Assembly: GCF_007004135.1 (NCBI RefSeq)
Contig: NZ_VJMG01000066.1
Coordinates: forward strand, 1-58,369
Direction of reading: 5' to 3'
DNA length: 58,369 nucleotides
Source: Affinirhizobium straminoryzae
Lineage (GTDB): Bacteria; Pseudomonadota; Alphaproteobacteria; Rhizobiales; Rhizobiaceae
Position numbers and translations under genes: made by a program. A model generated the notes under the pieces. That model saw only the letters and a program-made list of their open reading frames with translations, ran no database searches and was not told the DNA's origin. Of the stretch, positions 16,709 to 24,701 are shown piece after piece; the first letter of the stretch is position 1, and each line of letters opens with the position of its first letter.

Positions 16709-17124
16709 ACGGCAGGTTCACCGCCCTGATCCATCAGCCATTCGTCCGGTTTGCCGTGTCGGGCGGCATTGCTGCCGCGGCCAACATTCTCTCGCGAATG
16801 GCACTGTCGCAGATCACCAGCTATTCGGTTGCGATCGTTCTCGCCTATCTGATCGGCATGACCACAGCCTATGTCCTGATGAAGATATTCGTCTTCGAAC
16901 AGTCGGGCCGCCGTGTTCACAGCGAGTATGTGCGCTTCGGGCTCGTCAACCTGGTCGCCCTTGCCCAGGTCTGGGGCGTCAGCGTTGTTCTTGCCAGGTT
17001 CGTCTTTCCCGCGATCTCGTTCGAGACCCATGCAGAGACGGCTGCGCACATCATCGGCGTGCTGAGCCCGATCGCCACGAGCTATTTCATGCATAAACAT
17101 TTCACGTTTGCGGGAGGGGCGTAG
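16705..17124 (+). CDS. GtrA-family small membrane protein (probable polyprenyl-phosphate-sugar flippase)
   Basis: The 139-residue protein has four hydrophobic segments and GtrA features: FVRFAVSGGIAAAANILSR at the N-terminus and a terminal SYFMHKHFTFAG, the usual K.(F/W).F ending. GtrA proteins are thought to move polyprenyl-phosphate-linked sugars across the inner membrane. Next to decaprenyl-phosphoryl-arabinose genes and GT-C-like transferases, it is the expected flippase. The start overlaps the upstream stop (ATGA), and the stop is immediately followed by the first GT-C-like gene. Its last dozen codons are echoed in the spacer before the second GT-C-like copy. Confidence 0.85.
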   Translation: MNGRFTALIHQPFVRFAVSGGIAAAANILSRMALSQITSYSVAIVLAYLIGMTTAYVLMKIFVFEQSGRRVHSEYVRFGLVNLVALAQVWGVSVVLARFVFPAISFETHAETAAHIIGVLSPIATSYFMHKHFTFAGGA

Positions 17125-19488
17125 ATGCGCGGGCAGGAAACAAGGACAGCTGGACTTGGGTGGCATCTGGCGGCCTTCATTGCCTTGTTTCTTATCTTCT
17201 ACCAGAAGATCGGCGCGCTTAGCTTTTACACGGTGGCCGCCGGTCTTGATCCGTCGTGGAGCGCGGCGCTTGTCCATGGACTTGAGCGCGGGCTTCTGTT
17301 CGGCACGGATGTCGTGTTCACCGGCGGGCCGTTGTCGTCGCTCTACACCCGCCATTTCAGCGTGGTCACGGCCTACCCCCTTGCGGTTCTCTCTCTTCTC
17401 ATCACTGTCTTTCTCGCGCGCGTGTGGTCGATCCTTTTGGTCGAGCGCGGCAGCCTTGCGATTATCGCGATGGTTTGCCTTGTATCGTGGCTGACGGTCT
17501 TCAACAGCAGTGACAGCATCTTGCTGTTCGTGCCCCTTCTCGCCGGCCTTTATGGATTGAGCGGCGGGCGAAGCCGCATCTTGCTGTCGGGGGCCGGCGC
17601 GTTTCTCTGCGGCCTGATCATTCTGGCAAAGTTTTCAGTTTTCCCGATTGCCCTGCTTGCAATGCTGGTCCTTGACGTGAAGGCGGCGGTGGAACGGCGC
17701 CTGCCGATGCATCTCCTTTTGCTGGCTGCCGGCACGGCTTCCGGTTTTGTGGTCTGTGGTCAGCCTCTCGGCCAGCTTCCGGCCTTCATGGCGGCCAGTC
17801 TGGACGTCTCCAGCGGCTATTCCAGCGCGATGAGCGTCGTCACCGGGCTCAGTGTCATAGACCTCGCGACATGGTTGAGCATCACCACTGTATTCTTGGG
17901 GGCGTGGGCCCGTGCCCTCTGGAAGGGGCGGCGCGAACACGGATTCTGGCTGCCGTTTGCCCGCTTCATCGTGATGGCCGGATTTCTCTTTGTCTCCTTC
18001 AAGGCAGGCATGGTGCGGCATGACCTGCACGCGCTGACCGCCTGGGCCTCGCTCAGCCTCGCAGTCCTCCTGAGCATCCTTGTCATTCCTGGCCTGTCCG
18101 GGGCGGCCATCCGTCGGCGGATGGTGCTTGCTGCCATTCTGGTGCTTCCGGGACATGCCATGCTCTATTATGCCTACCGGATCGTGCCCTTTTCCGGCAT
18201 TCTCAACATGCCATCCGCGATCGTGAGCGAGGTGAAAACGGCGGCCGAGTTGATCATGCGGCCTTCGGTCTGGCTTGCAAACCTTGAGGCGCGCAACAAG
18301 GCTGCACTGGCTGCGATCAAGGCGCAAACCCCGCTTCCGCCTCTCGACGGCACCGTCGATATCATCCCGTCGGCACAATCGGCTGTGATCGCGAACGGGC
18401 TTGCCTACAGGCCTCGTCCGACCATCCAGGAATACTCCACCTATTCCCCCCGCTTGATTGCCCGCAACCGCGCCTTCTTTGCCGGCGAGAGCGCACCTGA
18501 TTATCTCATCATGCAGCCGGGCTCGATCGACGGGCGGCATCCCGCATCGGCGGAAGGGGCGCTGTGGCCGCTGTTCTTCTCGCGCTATGAAGCGGTTCAG
18601 TCCTCGCCGCTTGGCCTCATCCTGAAACGGAGGGCAACCCCGATTGCGGATGTGCTGGCGCCGGCCATCGAGAAGACCGCAAGCTTTGGGGATGAGGTTG
18701 CCTTTCCGGCGCCGGATGGTGCCTGGATGGTGTCCATCGACATCCGTCCCACCCTTTTGGGTCGTCTGGTCGATCTGGTCTACCGTCCGCCAATGACGGA
18801 GATTGCTGTTCGCTACAGCGACGGTTCTTCGGGCACCTATCGCCTCATCCCCGGCATGGCGGCGGACGGCATGCTGTTGTCGCCCCATGTCGCGAGCGCC
18901 AGTGATTACCTCATCGTCTCCACGGGCAATGCGGATGCTGCCAATCTGAAGCATGCAACCTCGTTTACGGTCAGGACCGGGATAAAGGCCGGCCTGTTCT
19001 ATGATCGGGCCCTGGCCATCCGGTTCACGGCTGTGAATGCGGCCCCCCTTCGGGCGGCGAACCAGAATCAGTTCGTCCGGGACATGCAGGCCAAGGCAGG
19101 GCGGGTCATTCCCCTCCTGAGAAATAACGACATGCGACCGCCGACCCTTGAGCCTGCGGCGGAAGGCGTCTTTGCGCATGCGCCGGCGAGCCTGCGACTG
19201 CCGGTTCAGCCCGGCTCCACGCTCCGTCTGTTCTTCGGCCTGCGCGATGGATCGTGGAGCGGCGGAGGCAATACGGACGGCGTCTGCTTCATCGTCCGGT
19301 CGCCATCGGCAGGCCTTGCCGAACGGTGCCTCGATCCCGTGCGCAATCAAGGGGACCGGGGCGAGCAGACGATGGATGTCGATGTTCCCGCCGATGTTAC
19401 GGAGCTTCGGCTGGACACGGCCTGCCGCGCCGCCTGCACCTGGGACTGGAGCTACTGGGGCGGCGTCGAGGGCATCGCCGGGAAATGA
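17125..19488 (+). CDS. GT-C-like polytopic membrane protein with C-terminal periplasmic domain (copy 1; possible arabinosyltransferase)
   Basis: The 787-residue protein has a membrane part (about residues 12-355) with roughly ten hydrophobic segments. A large polar C-terminal part (about 360-787) contains beta-rich, Gly/Ser-rich stretches resembling a carbohydrate-binding module. The first predicted periplasmic loop holds GLDPSW, a conserved acidic position of the type GT-C enzymes use, followed by ERGLLFGTDVVFTGGPLSSLYTR. The overall plan (GT-C core plus C-terminal periplasmic domain) recalls mycobacterial Emb arabinosyltransferases, but no family could be assigned by eye. Its place behind the DPA-like genes and gtrA suggests it uses a polyprenyl-phosphoryl pentose. 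GGAGGGG in the gtrA tail serves as ribosome site. Confidence 0.72.
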   Translation: MRGQETRTAGLGWHLAAFIALFLIFYQKIGALSFYTVAAGLDPSWSAALVHGLERGLLFGTDVVFTGGPLSSLYTRHFSVVTAYPLAVLSLLITVFLARVWSILLVERGSLAIIAMVCLVSWLTVFNSSDSILLFVPLLAGLYGLSGGRSRILLSGAGAFLCGLIILAKFSVFPIALLAMLVLDVKAAVERRLPMHLLLLAAGTASGFVVCGQPLGQLPAFMAASLDVSSGYSSAMSVVTGLSVIDLATWLSITTVFLGAWARALWKGRREHGFWLPFARFIVMAGFLFVSFKAGMVRHDLHALTAWASLSLAVLLSILVIPGLSGAAIRRRMVLAAILVLPGHAMLYYAYRIVPFSGILNMPSAIVSEVKTAAELIMRPSVWLANLEARNKAALAAIKAQTPLPPLDGTVDIIPSAQSAVIANGLAYRPRPTIQEYSTYSPRLIARNRAFFAGESAPDYLIMQPGSIDGRHPASAEGALWPLFFSRYEAVQSSPLGLILKRRATPIADVLAPAIEKTASFGDEVAFPAPDGAWMVSIDIRPTLLGRLVDLVYRPPMTEIAVRYSDGSSGTYRLIPGMAADGMLLSPHVASASDYLIVSTGNADAANLKHATSFTVRTGIKAGLFYDRALAIRFTAVNAAPLRAANQNQFVRDMQAKAGRVIPLLRNNDMRPPTLEPAAEGVFAHAPASLRLPVQPGSTLRLFFGLRDGSWSGGGNTDGVCFIVRSPSAGLAERCLDPVRNQGDRGEQTMDVDVPADVTELRLDTACRAACTWDWSYWGGVEGIAGK
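18171..19488 (+). repeat. Near-identical block, copy A (C-terminal half of GT-C-like gene 1)
   Basis: These 1318 bases recur at 20608-21925 with a constant offset of 2437 and only about a dozen base differences by my reading. Four of these change the protein (Gly/Asp, Ile/Val, Leu/Phe, Arg/His). Similarity drops sharply on the 5' side and stops at the stop codon on the 3' side. Confidence 0.9.
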
Positions 19489-19528
19489 TGTGCAGGCGGA
19501 CGTTCCTGGCTGGACCATCATGGGCCGG

Positions 19529-19564
19529 TTCATGCATGAGGATGTCACGTTTGCAGGAGCGGGA
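19529..19564 (+). pseudogene. Duplicated remnant of the gtrA 3' end
   Basis: In frame, this spacer reads FMHEDVTFAGAG. It matches FMHKHFTFAGGA at the end of the GtrA protein (17086-17121), with 28 of 36 bases equal by my count. The offset (2443) equals that between the two GT-C-like start codons. The remnant supplies the ribosome site AGGAGCGGG of copy 2. It shows that the duplication unit began inside gtrA. Confidence 0.65.
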
Positions 19565-19567
19565 CAG

Positions 19568-21925
19568 ATGCATGGCATGGGAGTGAAAGCGCCCGGGATC
19601 GGCTGGAGTGCAGCTGCATGCTTCGCCTTGTTTCTCGTCTTCTACCAGAAGATGGACCCGCTTGATTTTCATCCCCTTGCCCGTGGGCTTGATCCTTCCT
19701 GGCAGGCGGCTCTGGCCTATGGTCTCGAGCGCGGGCTTTTGTTCGGCACGGATGTCGTATTCACCGGCGGGCCGCTTTCTTCCCTCTATACCCGCCAGTT
19801 CAGCGTAGTTTCGGCCTATCCCCTGGCCATCGTTTCCCTGCTGATCGTGATCGTCATTGCCGCAGCCTGGTCAAGGCTGCTGGCGGATCGCGGGCATGCC
19901 TTGAATGTCGTGATGGTCTGTCTTGTCCTGTCACTGACCGTTATGGACAACAACAATATCCTGTTTCTGGTGCCGCTTCTGACGGGTCTGGTCGGGCTCG
20001 GCGATCCCTGCCGCAGCCGGACCATCCTGACCTGGTGCGGTGTCTTTCTCTCCGGTCTGATCATCCTGGCAAAATTCTCGACCTTGCCGGTTGCGGTGTT
20101 CGCGACGCTGGTCCTTGATGTAAGGGCTGTCGCATGTAGACGCCGCCCCCTGCATATGATCGTGCTCGCGCTTGGCCTCGTCGGCGGCTTTGCGGCAAGC
20201 GGTCAGCCTCTCAGCCAGCTTGCTGCCTTCCTGGCCGCCAGTTTCGAGGTTTCCGGCGGCTACTCCAGCGCAATGAGCCGCACGGTGGCGCGCAGCCTCG
20301 GCGAGCGCCTGGCCTGGTTGGGCATTGCGAGCCTGTTTGCCGGGATCCTTTTCCATGCGGTCTGGAGCAATCGGCGCAAATATGGACTTTGGCTGCCGCT
20401 TGCACGCTGGCTTGTGATCTGCGCCTTCCTGTTCGTCTCCTTCAAGGCCGGTATGGTTCGCCTTCACAGCATCGCAACCTGGGCCGCGCTCGTGATCGCG
20501 GTCCTGTCCAGCCTTGACGCGGGCCTCGGCCTGTCCCGGGCAACCGTTCGGCGGCTGATGGTGCTTGCCGCCATTCTGGTGCTTCCGGGACATGCATTGG
20601 TCTACGATGCCTACCGGATCGTGCCCTTTTCCGGCATTCTCAACATGCCATCCGCGATCGTGAGCGAGGTGAAGACAGCGGCCGAGTTGATCATGCGGCC
20701 TTCGGTCTGGCTTGCAAACCTTGAGGCGCGCAACAAGGCTGCACTGGCTGCGATCAAGGCGCAAACCCCGCTTCCGCCTCTCGACGGCACCGTCGATATC
20801 ATCCCGTCGGCACAATCGGCTGTGATCGCGAACGGGCTTGCCTACAGGCCTCGTCCGACCATCCAGGAATACTCCACCTATTCCCCCCGCTTGATTGCCC
20901 GCAACCGTGCCTTCTTTGCCGACGAGAGCGCACCTGATTATCTCATCATGCAGCCGGGCTCGATCGACGGGCGGCATCCCGCATCGGCGGAAGGGGCGCT
21001 GTGGCCGCTGTTCTTCTCGCGCTATGAAGCGGTTCAGTCCTCGCCGCTGGGCCTCATCCTGAAACGGAGGGCAACCCCGATTGCGGATGTGCTGGCGCCG
21101 GCCGTCGAGAAGACCGCAAGCTTTGGGGATGAGGTTGCCTTTCCGGCGCCGGATGGTGCCTGGATGGTGTCCATCGACATCCGTCCCACCTTTTTGGGTC
21201 GTCTGGTCGATCTGGTCTACCGTCCGCCAATGACGGAGATTGCTGTTCACTACAGCGACGGTTCTTCGGGCACCTATCGCCTCATCCCCGGCATGGCGGC
21301 GGACGGCATGCTGTTGTCGCCCCATGTCGCGAGCGCCAGTGATTACCTCATCGTCTCCACGGGCAATGCGGATGCTGCCAATCTGAAGCATGCAACCTCG
21401 TTTACGGTCAGGACCGGGATAAAGGCCGGCCTGTTCTATGATCGGGCCCTGGCGATCCGGTTCACGGCTGTGAATGCGGCCCCCCTTCGGGCGGCGAACC
21501 AGAATCAGTTCGTCCGGGACATGCAGGCCAAGGCAGGGCGGGTCATTCCCCTCCTGAGAAATAACGACATGCGACCGCCGACCCTTGAGCCTGCGGCGGA
21601 AGGTGTCTTTGCGCATGCGCCGGCGAGCCTGCGACTGCCGGTTCAGCCCGGCTCCACGCTCCGTCTGTTCTTCGGCCTGCGCGATGGATCGTGGAGCGGC
21701 GGAGGCAATACGGACGGCGTCTGCTTCATCGTCCGGTCGCCATCGGCAGGCCTTGCCGAACGGTGCCTCGATCCCGTGCGCAATCAAGGGGACCGGGGCG
21801 AGCAGACGATGGATGTCGATGTTCCCGCCGATGTTACGGAGCTTCGGCTGGACACGGCCTGCCGCGCTGCCTGCACCTGGGACTGGAGCTACTGGGGCGG
21901 CGTCGAGGGCATCGCCGGGAAATGA
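19568..21925 (+). CDS. GT-C-like polytopic membrane protein with C-terminal periplasmic domain (copy 2)
   Basis: The 785-residue paralogue of the preceding gene has the same layout, with about ten membrane segments followed by a long periplasmic-type domain. The first loop again has GLDPSW and the ERGLLFGTDVVFTGGP block. The membrane half is clearly diverged from copy 1 (roughly 55-65 % identity judged by eye), while the last ~435 residues differ at only four positions. The start ATG 19568 was chosen because it aligns with copy 1 (MHGMGVKAPGIGW against MRGQETRTAGLGW) and follows AGGAGCGGGAC. An upstream in-frame extension is only read-through of copy 1 in another frame. A diverged acceptor-recognising half with a shared C-terminal domain would suit two linkage-specific transferases; this is inference. 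Confidence 0.72.
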   Translation: MHGMGVKAPGIGWSAAACFALFLVFYQKMDPLDFHPLARGLDPSWQAALAYGLERGLLFGTDVVFTGGPLSSLYTRQFSVVSAYPLAIVSLLIVIVIAAAWSRLLADRGHALNVVMVCLVLSLTVMDNNNILFLVPLLTGLVGLGDPCRSRTILTWCGVFLSGLIILAKFSTLPVAVFATLVLDVRAVACRRRPLHMIVLALGLVGGFAASGQPLSQLAAFLAASFEVSGGYSSAMSRTVARSLGERLAWLGIASLFAGILFHAVWSNRRKYGLWLPLARWLVICAFLFVSFKAGMVRLHSIATWAALVIAVLSSLDAGLGLSRATVRRLMVLAAILVLPGHALVYDAYRIVPFSGILNMPSAIVSEVKTAAELIMRPSVWLANLEARNKAALAAIKAQTPLPPLDGTVDIIPSAQSAVIANGLAYRPRPTIQEYSTYSPRLIARNRAFFADESAPDYLIMQPGSIDGRHPASAEGALWPLFFSRYEAVQSSPLGLILKRRATPIADVLAPAVEKTASFGDEVAFPAPDGAWMVSIDIRPTFLGRLVDLVYRPPMTEIAVHYSDGSSGTYRLIPGMAADGMLLSPHVASASDYLIVSTGNADAANLKHATSFTVRTGIKAGLFYDRALAIRFTAVNAAPLRAANQNQFVRDMQAKAGRVIPLLRNNDMRPPTLEPAAEGVFAHAPASLRLPVQPGSTLRLFFGLRDGSWSGGGNTDGVCFIVRSPSAGLAERCLDPVRNQGDRGEQTMDVDVPADVTELRLDTACRAACTWDWSYWGGVEGIAGK
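20608..21925 (+). repeat. Near-identical block, copy B (C-terminal half of GT-C-like gene 2)
   Basis: This is the partner of 18171-19488. The identity starts at the codons for YRIVPFSGILN and ends at the shared GGGAAATGA stop context. Downstream sequence is unrelated (GATGTGCAGG versus AGGAGGATGC). Confidence 0.9.
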
Positions 21926-21933
21926 AGGAGGAT

Positions 21934-21957
21934 GCCGCCTGAATGGCGGCTTCCCCT
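21934..21957 (+). terminator. Rho-independent-type terminator of the glycan operon
   Basis: GCCGCC-TGAAT-GGCGGC forms a 6-bp GC stem, followed by TTCCCCTTT. It lies 9 bases after the copy 2 stop and just before the convergent gene at 21968. Confidence 0.6.
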
Positions 21958-21967
21958 TTCGCGGACT

Positions 21968-23308
21968 CTATTTTCGGAAGATGCTGTACCTGTGATCGCG
22001 CATGAACTGCACCATGTCCCTGAGAATATCGGGCGACGGATAGATCTTCTTGTAGACTTCCGCATCGAACCCGCCATCCCGCATCATTTTCGTTGCAACA
22101 TCGATTTGCCCTGTGATGTGCGCCATATCTTCGATCGCGCGCTGACTGTACGATGTGAAGAACAGGATACAGGCAATGAAGCCAGCCCCGATCCATCCAA
22201 GAGGCTTGGCATTCCGGAGGTAGCCAAGCCTGAGGACGAGGGCGGTCACGGCGAGTGCCAGGGCAATTGCGGGGGTGGAGTATCTGGAGGTCAGCGCCCA
22301 TTCCGGATTGCCGGCGGTCCCCCGGTTTATTGCCATGGCGGCGATCGATCCGCCCTCGTACAATGCAATGGCGAGAAGGACGAGCAGGGAGCGATCGACA
22401 ATCGGCGCCTGCCGAAGGCTGACCAGACAGATGATGGCAGCGAGAGCGGTCACGGCAATCCCTGTTCCGATGCTGAGCACGACGCCACCGCGCTGTGCCC
22501 AGTTTCCGGCGGCCGCAAAATAGTAGACCAGATTGTCGTAGGTGAAGCCGTGCTTCGGTCCGACAGGAAAGTCGTGCGCGGTCGGAAAGCTGTAATAGAG
22601 CAGCGAAAGAAGGAATGCGCCCAACAGGAGCAGGATAGTGGTCCTGTCGCGGGCAAACAGCAGGGCGGCGAGGAAACCGGCGAGGGGGGCAAGAATGCCC
22701 GATGCCATCGTTTCTGCCGCCATGACGGCGAGAAGGGCAACGGCCGGTGTCTTGATGCGTAGAGATAGCGGCGAGAACGCGATCATGAAGAGCAGAATGG
22801 GCACGATCTGGGCATAACCAAACTGAACCTGGGTCGGCCAGGCCAGGTTCCCCAACGAGACGATTCCTACCATGCTGGCGGCTCCCAGCAGGGACAAGCC
22901 CGCTGCGGCCAGCGTTGACCGGCCCTTGGCCCCGGTTGCCATGATCAGTCCTCCGCTGACGAACAGCAGCAGAAACGTCGTGGCAAGAAGCACCTGATTG
23001 GATCCCCGCGTCCAGTAGAGATCTGCGAGCATCGTAAGCTTGGTCAGCCCCAGGCGATGCTCATTATGCGTCATGTGGAAGAAGGTCCAGAAGTTCCAGT
23101 CGCCTTCCCTCCAGTGGCGGAAGGAGTCAAAATATCCAAAATGGTCCCAATAGGGCAGATCCCGCGCATAGAGAGTAATCTGCTCAAGTGATGCCCGCAT
23201 TGTGTAGCCCGCTGCGAGCACACAGAGTGCGAAACCGAAAAGCAGGGGCAGGCTGGCGCCCCGCCGGGAGGAGACCTCAAAGTGCATCACATTCCGCCCT
23301 CGCATCAT
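21968..23308 (-). CDS. Polytopic membrane protein, GT-C glycosyltransferase-like
   Basis: The 446-residue protein has around eleven hydrophobic segments. After the first one comes YARDLPYWDHFGYFD, and then HMTHNEHRLGL. An acidic residue beside an aromatic pair in the first periplasmic loop is typical of GT-C-like sugar transferases that use polyprenyl-linked donors. No named family was recognised. It is transcribed towards the tandem GT-C-like genes and probably belongs functionally to the same surface glycan. The start could be 23308 or the Met seven codons on (23287). Confidence 0.65.
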   Translation of the reverse strand: MMRGRNVMHFEVSSRRGASLPLLFGFALCVLAAGYTMRASLEQITLYARDLPYWDHFGYFDSFRHWREGDWNFWTFFHMTHNEHRLGLTKLTMLADLYWTRGSNQVLLATTFLLLFVSGGLIMATGAKGRSTLAAAGLSLLGAASMVGIVSLGNLAWPTQVQFGYAQIVPILLFMIAFSPLSLRIKTPAVALLAVMAAETMASGILAPLAGFLAALLFARDRTTILLLLGAFLLSLLYYSFPTAHDFPVGPKHGFTYDNLVYYFAAAGNWAQRGGVVLSIGTGIAVTALAAIICLVSLRQAPIVDRSLLVLLAIALYEGGSIAAMAINRGTAGNPEWALTSRYSTPAIALALAVTALVLRLGYLRNAKPLGWIGAGFIACILFFTSYSQRAIEDMAHITGQIDVATKMMRDGGFDAEVYKKIYPSPDILRDMVQFMRDHRYSIFRK

Positions 23309-23670
23309 CGTTGCAACAGTTCATAGTTGCAGTTGCAATGCGCTGTCAAACCGAGATGATGCAGGTGGAAACACTGCTCGACCATGCCGATGCTGAGCAG
23401 TCGGCGTGATCGGCTGCAATCGTCCTCAGGCCGCTATGGCCAGTCTGACCCAGATGGCCGCGTAGCGCTGTCAAGCGTGAACAGGTTATCCCAATGACTA
23501 TCGAGGGTTGCTGCCTCGCACGCGTCCCGGGAGGGCGGGTAATACCACGCCGTCTGCTCTTCCAATTCATCGCGCTTGACTTTCCGGCCCCGCACTTCAA
23601 TTAGGCGGGAGCCTTCTCCGTAAGCCATTCTGGTGACCGCGTTTGTGGATATCGTCGCGTTGCGAAAACA
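23309..23670. other. Intergenic region with an unassigned minus-strand fragment
   Basis: These 362 bases separate two divergent glycan genes. A 64-codon minus-strand frame (23434-23628) has natural-looking composition (ELEEQTAWYYPPSRDACEAA) but no recognised family and no good ribosome site. It may be a gene remnant. Near 23310-23340 a TTGCAAC/GTTGCAGTTGCAA cluster lies in the presumptive promoter of the minus-strand membrane protein. Confidence 0.4.
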
Positions 23671-24600
23671 ATGTCATTCTGCATGAAGCCAGACGAGCGG
23701 CCTGAAGGCCAGCCGCGGACCAGCGGCGTGATCGTGACCTACCGGCCGGCGCCGCACGACCTCCTGCGCCTCGTGCAGGCCGTTCGTCCGCAGGTCGACC
23801 TGCTGTTCATCATCGATAATGGCGATGGCCGTTTGATACCCACGGAGGTGCTGCAGTCGGATGTGACGCTCATCTGCCTCGGTGACAACAAGGGCATCGG
23901 GGCTGCCCAGAACATCGGCGTGTCGGAGGCCTTGCGGCAGGGCAGTGCCTTCGTGCTGCTGCTGGATCAGGACAGCATTCCCGCCGGCGACATGGTCGCC
24001 CGTCTGATCGAGGCGCATGAACGGTTGGTCTCCCGGGGAACAAGGGTCGCAGCCGTCGGGCCCAGCTATATCGATCCACGCCAGGGTGACGTGGCCCCTT
24101 TTGTCTATCGCGATGGTTTCCAGTTGAAGCGCCGTCAAAGCAAGACCGCTGAAGCGGTGGCGGAAACCGATTTTCTGATTGCGTCCGGTTGCCTTGTCTC
24201 TCGGGAGGCCTTGTCGGCCGTCGGCCTGATGGAGGAGGCGCTCTTCATCGATTATGTCGATATCGAGTGGGGCCTGCGCGCCCGAGATCAGGGGTTTCTC
24301 AGTTTCGGTGTTCATGCGGCCGTGATGACGCATTCGCTGGGCGATGAATGGCTCGCCTTCTGCGGACGACGGGTGCCGGTTCACAGCCCCTTGCGGCATT
24401 ACTACCAGTTCCGCAACGCCATCTGGCTGGCCAGACGGCCCTGGATCAACTGGCCCTGGCGGTTGATTCTTCTGCAGCGGCTGGTGCTGCAGTTTCTCTT
24501 CTTCAGCCTTTTCGGGCAAGGGCGTCTGCAGCATGTCCGAAAGATGGGCCTTGGCTTCTGGCACGGCATGACGGGACGCAGCGGCAAACTGCCGGAGTGA
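23671..24600 (+). CDS. Family 2 glycosyltransferase, rhamnosyltransferase type
   Basis: The 309-residue GT-A protein shows VIVTYRPAPHDLLRLV at the first strand, GDNKGIGAAQNIGV, and FVLLLDQDSIP with the DxD-like metal motif. Later it has IDYVDIEWGLRARDQG, the catalytic-base region. This set matches the RfbF/WbbL rhamnosyltransferase-like subgroup, which transfers dTDP-rhamnose or related sugars in the cytoplasm during surface polysaccharide assembly. The donor is not certain. Starts at 23671 and 23683 are both possible. It stands alone on its strand. Confidence 0.8.
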   Translation: MSFCMKPDERPEGQPRTSGVIVTYRPAPHDLLRLVQAVRPQVDLLFIIDNGDGRLIPTEVLQSDVTLICLGDNKGIGAAQNIGVSEALRQGSAFVLLLDQDSIPAGDMVARLIEAHERLVSRGTRVAAVGPSYIDPRQGDVAPFVYRDGFQLKRRQSKTAEAVAETDFLIASGCLVSREALSAVGLMEEALFIDYVDIEWGLRARDQGFLSFGVHAAVMTHSLGDEWLAFCGRRVPVHSPLRHYYQFRNAIWLARRPWINWPWRLILLQRLVLQFLFFSLFGQGRLQHVRKMGLGFWHGMTGRSGKLPE

Positions 24601-24701
24601 TGCTAAGCCAGCCTTCGCCATGCCGCCAGTGAAGCTGCAACCCTGTGGGCCGTCCTGCATCTTAGGACGTGCCGTGCGATGGTGCGCCGCGAACTGTGCG
24701 G

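Noticed and set aside
17635..19578. Very long minus-strand open frame (and similar ones at 19931-21787 and, on the plus strand, 44234-46405)
   Set aside because: They lie opposite well-supported genes, have Arg/His/Gly-rich shadow composition and no family motifs. High GC explains the lack of stops.
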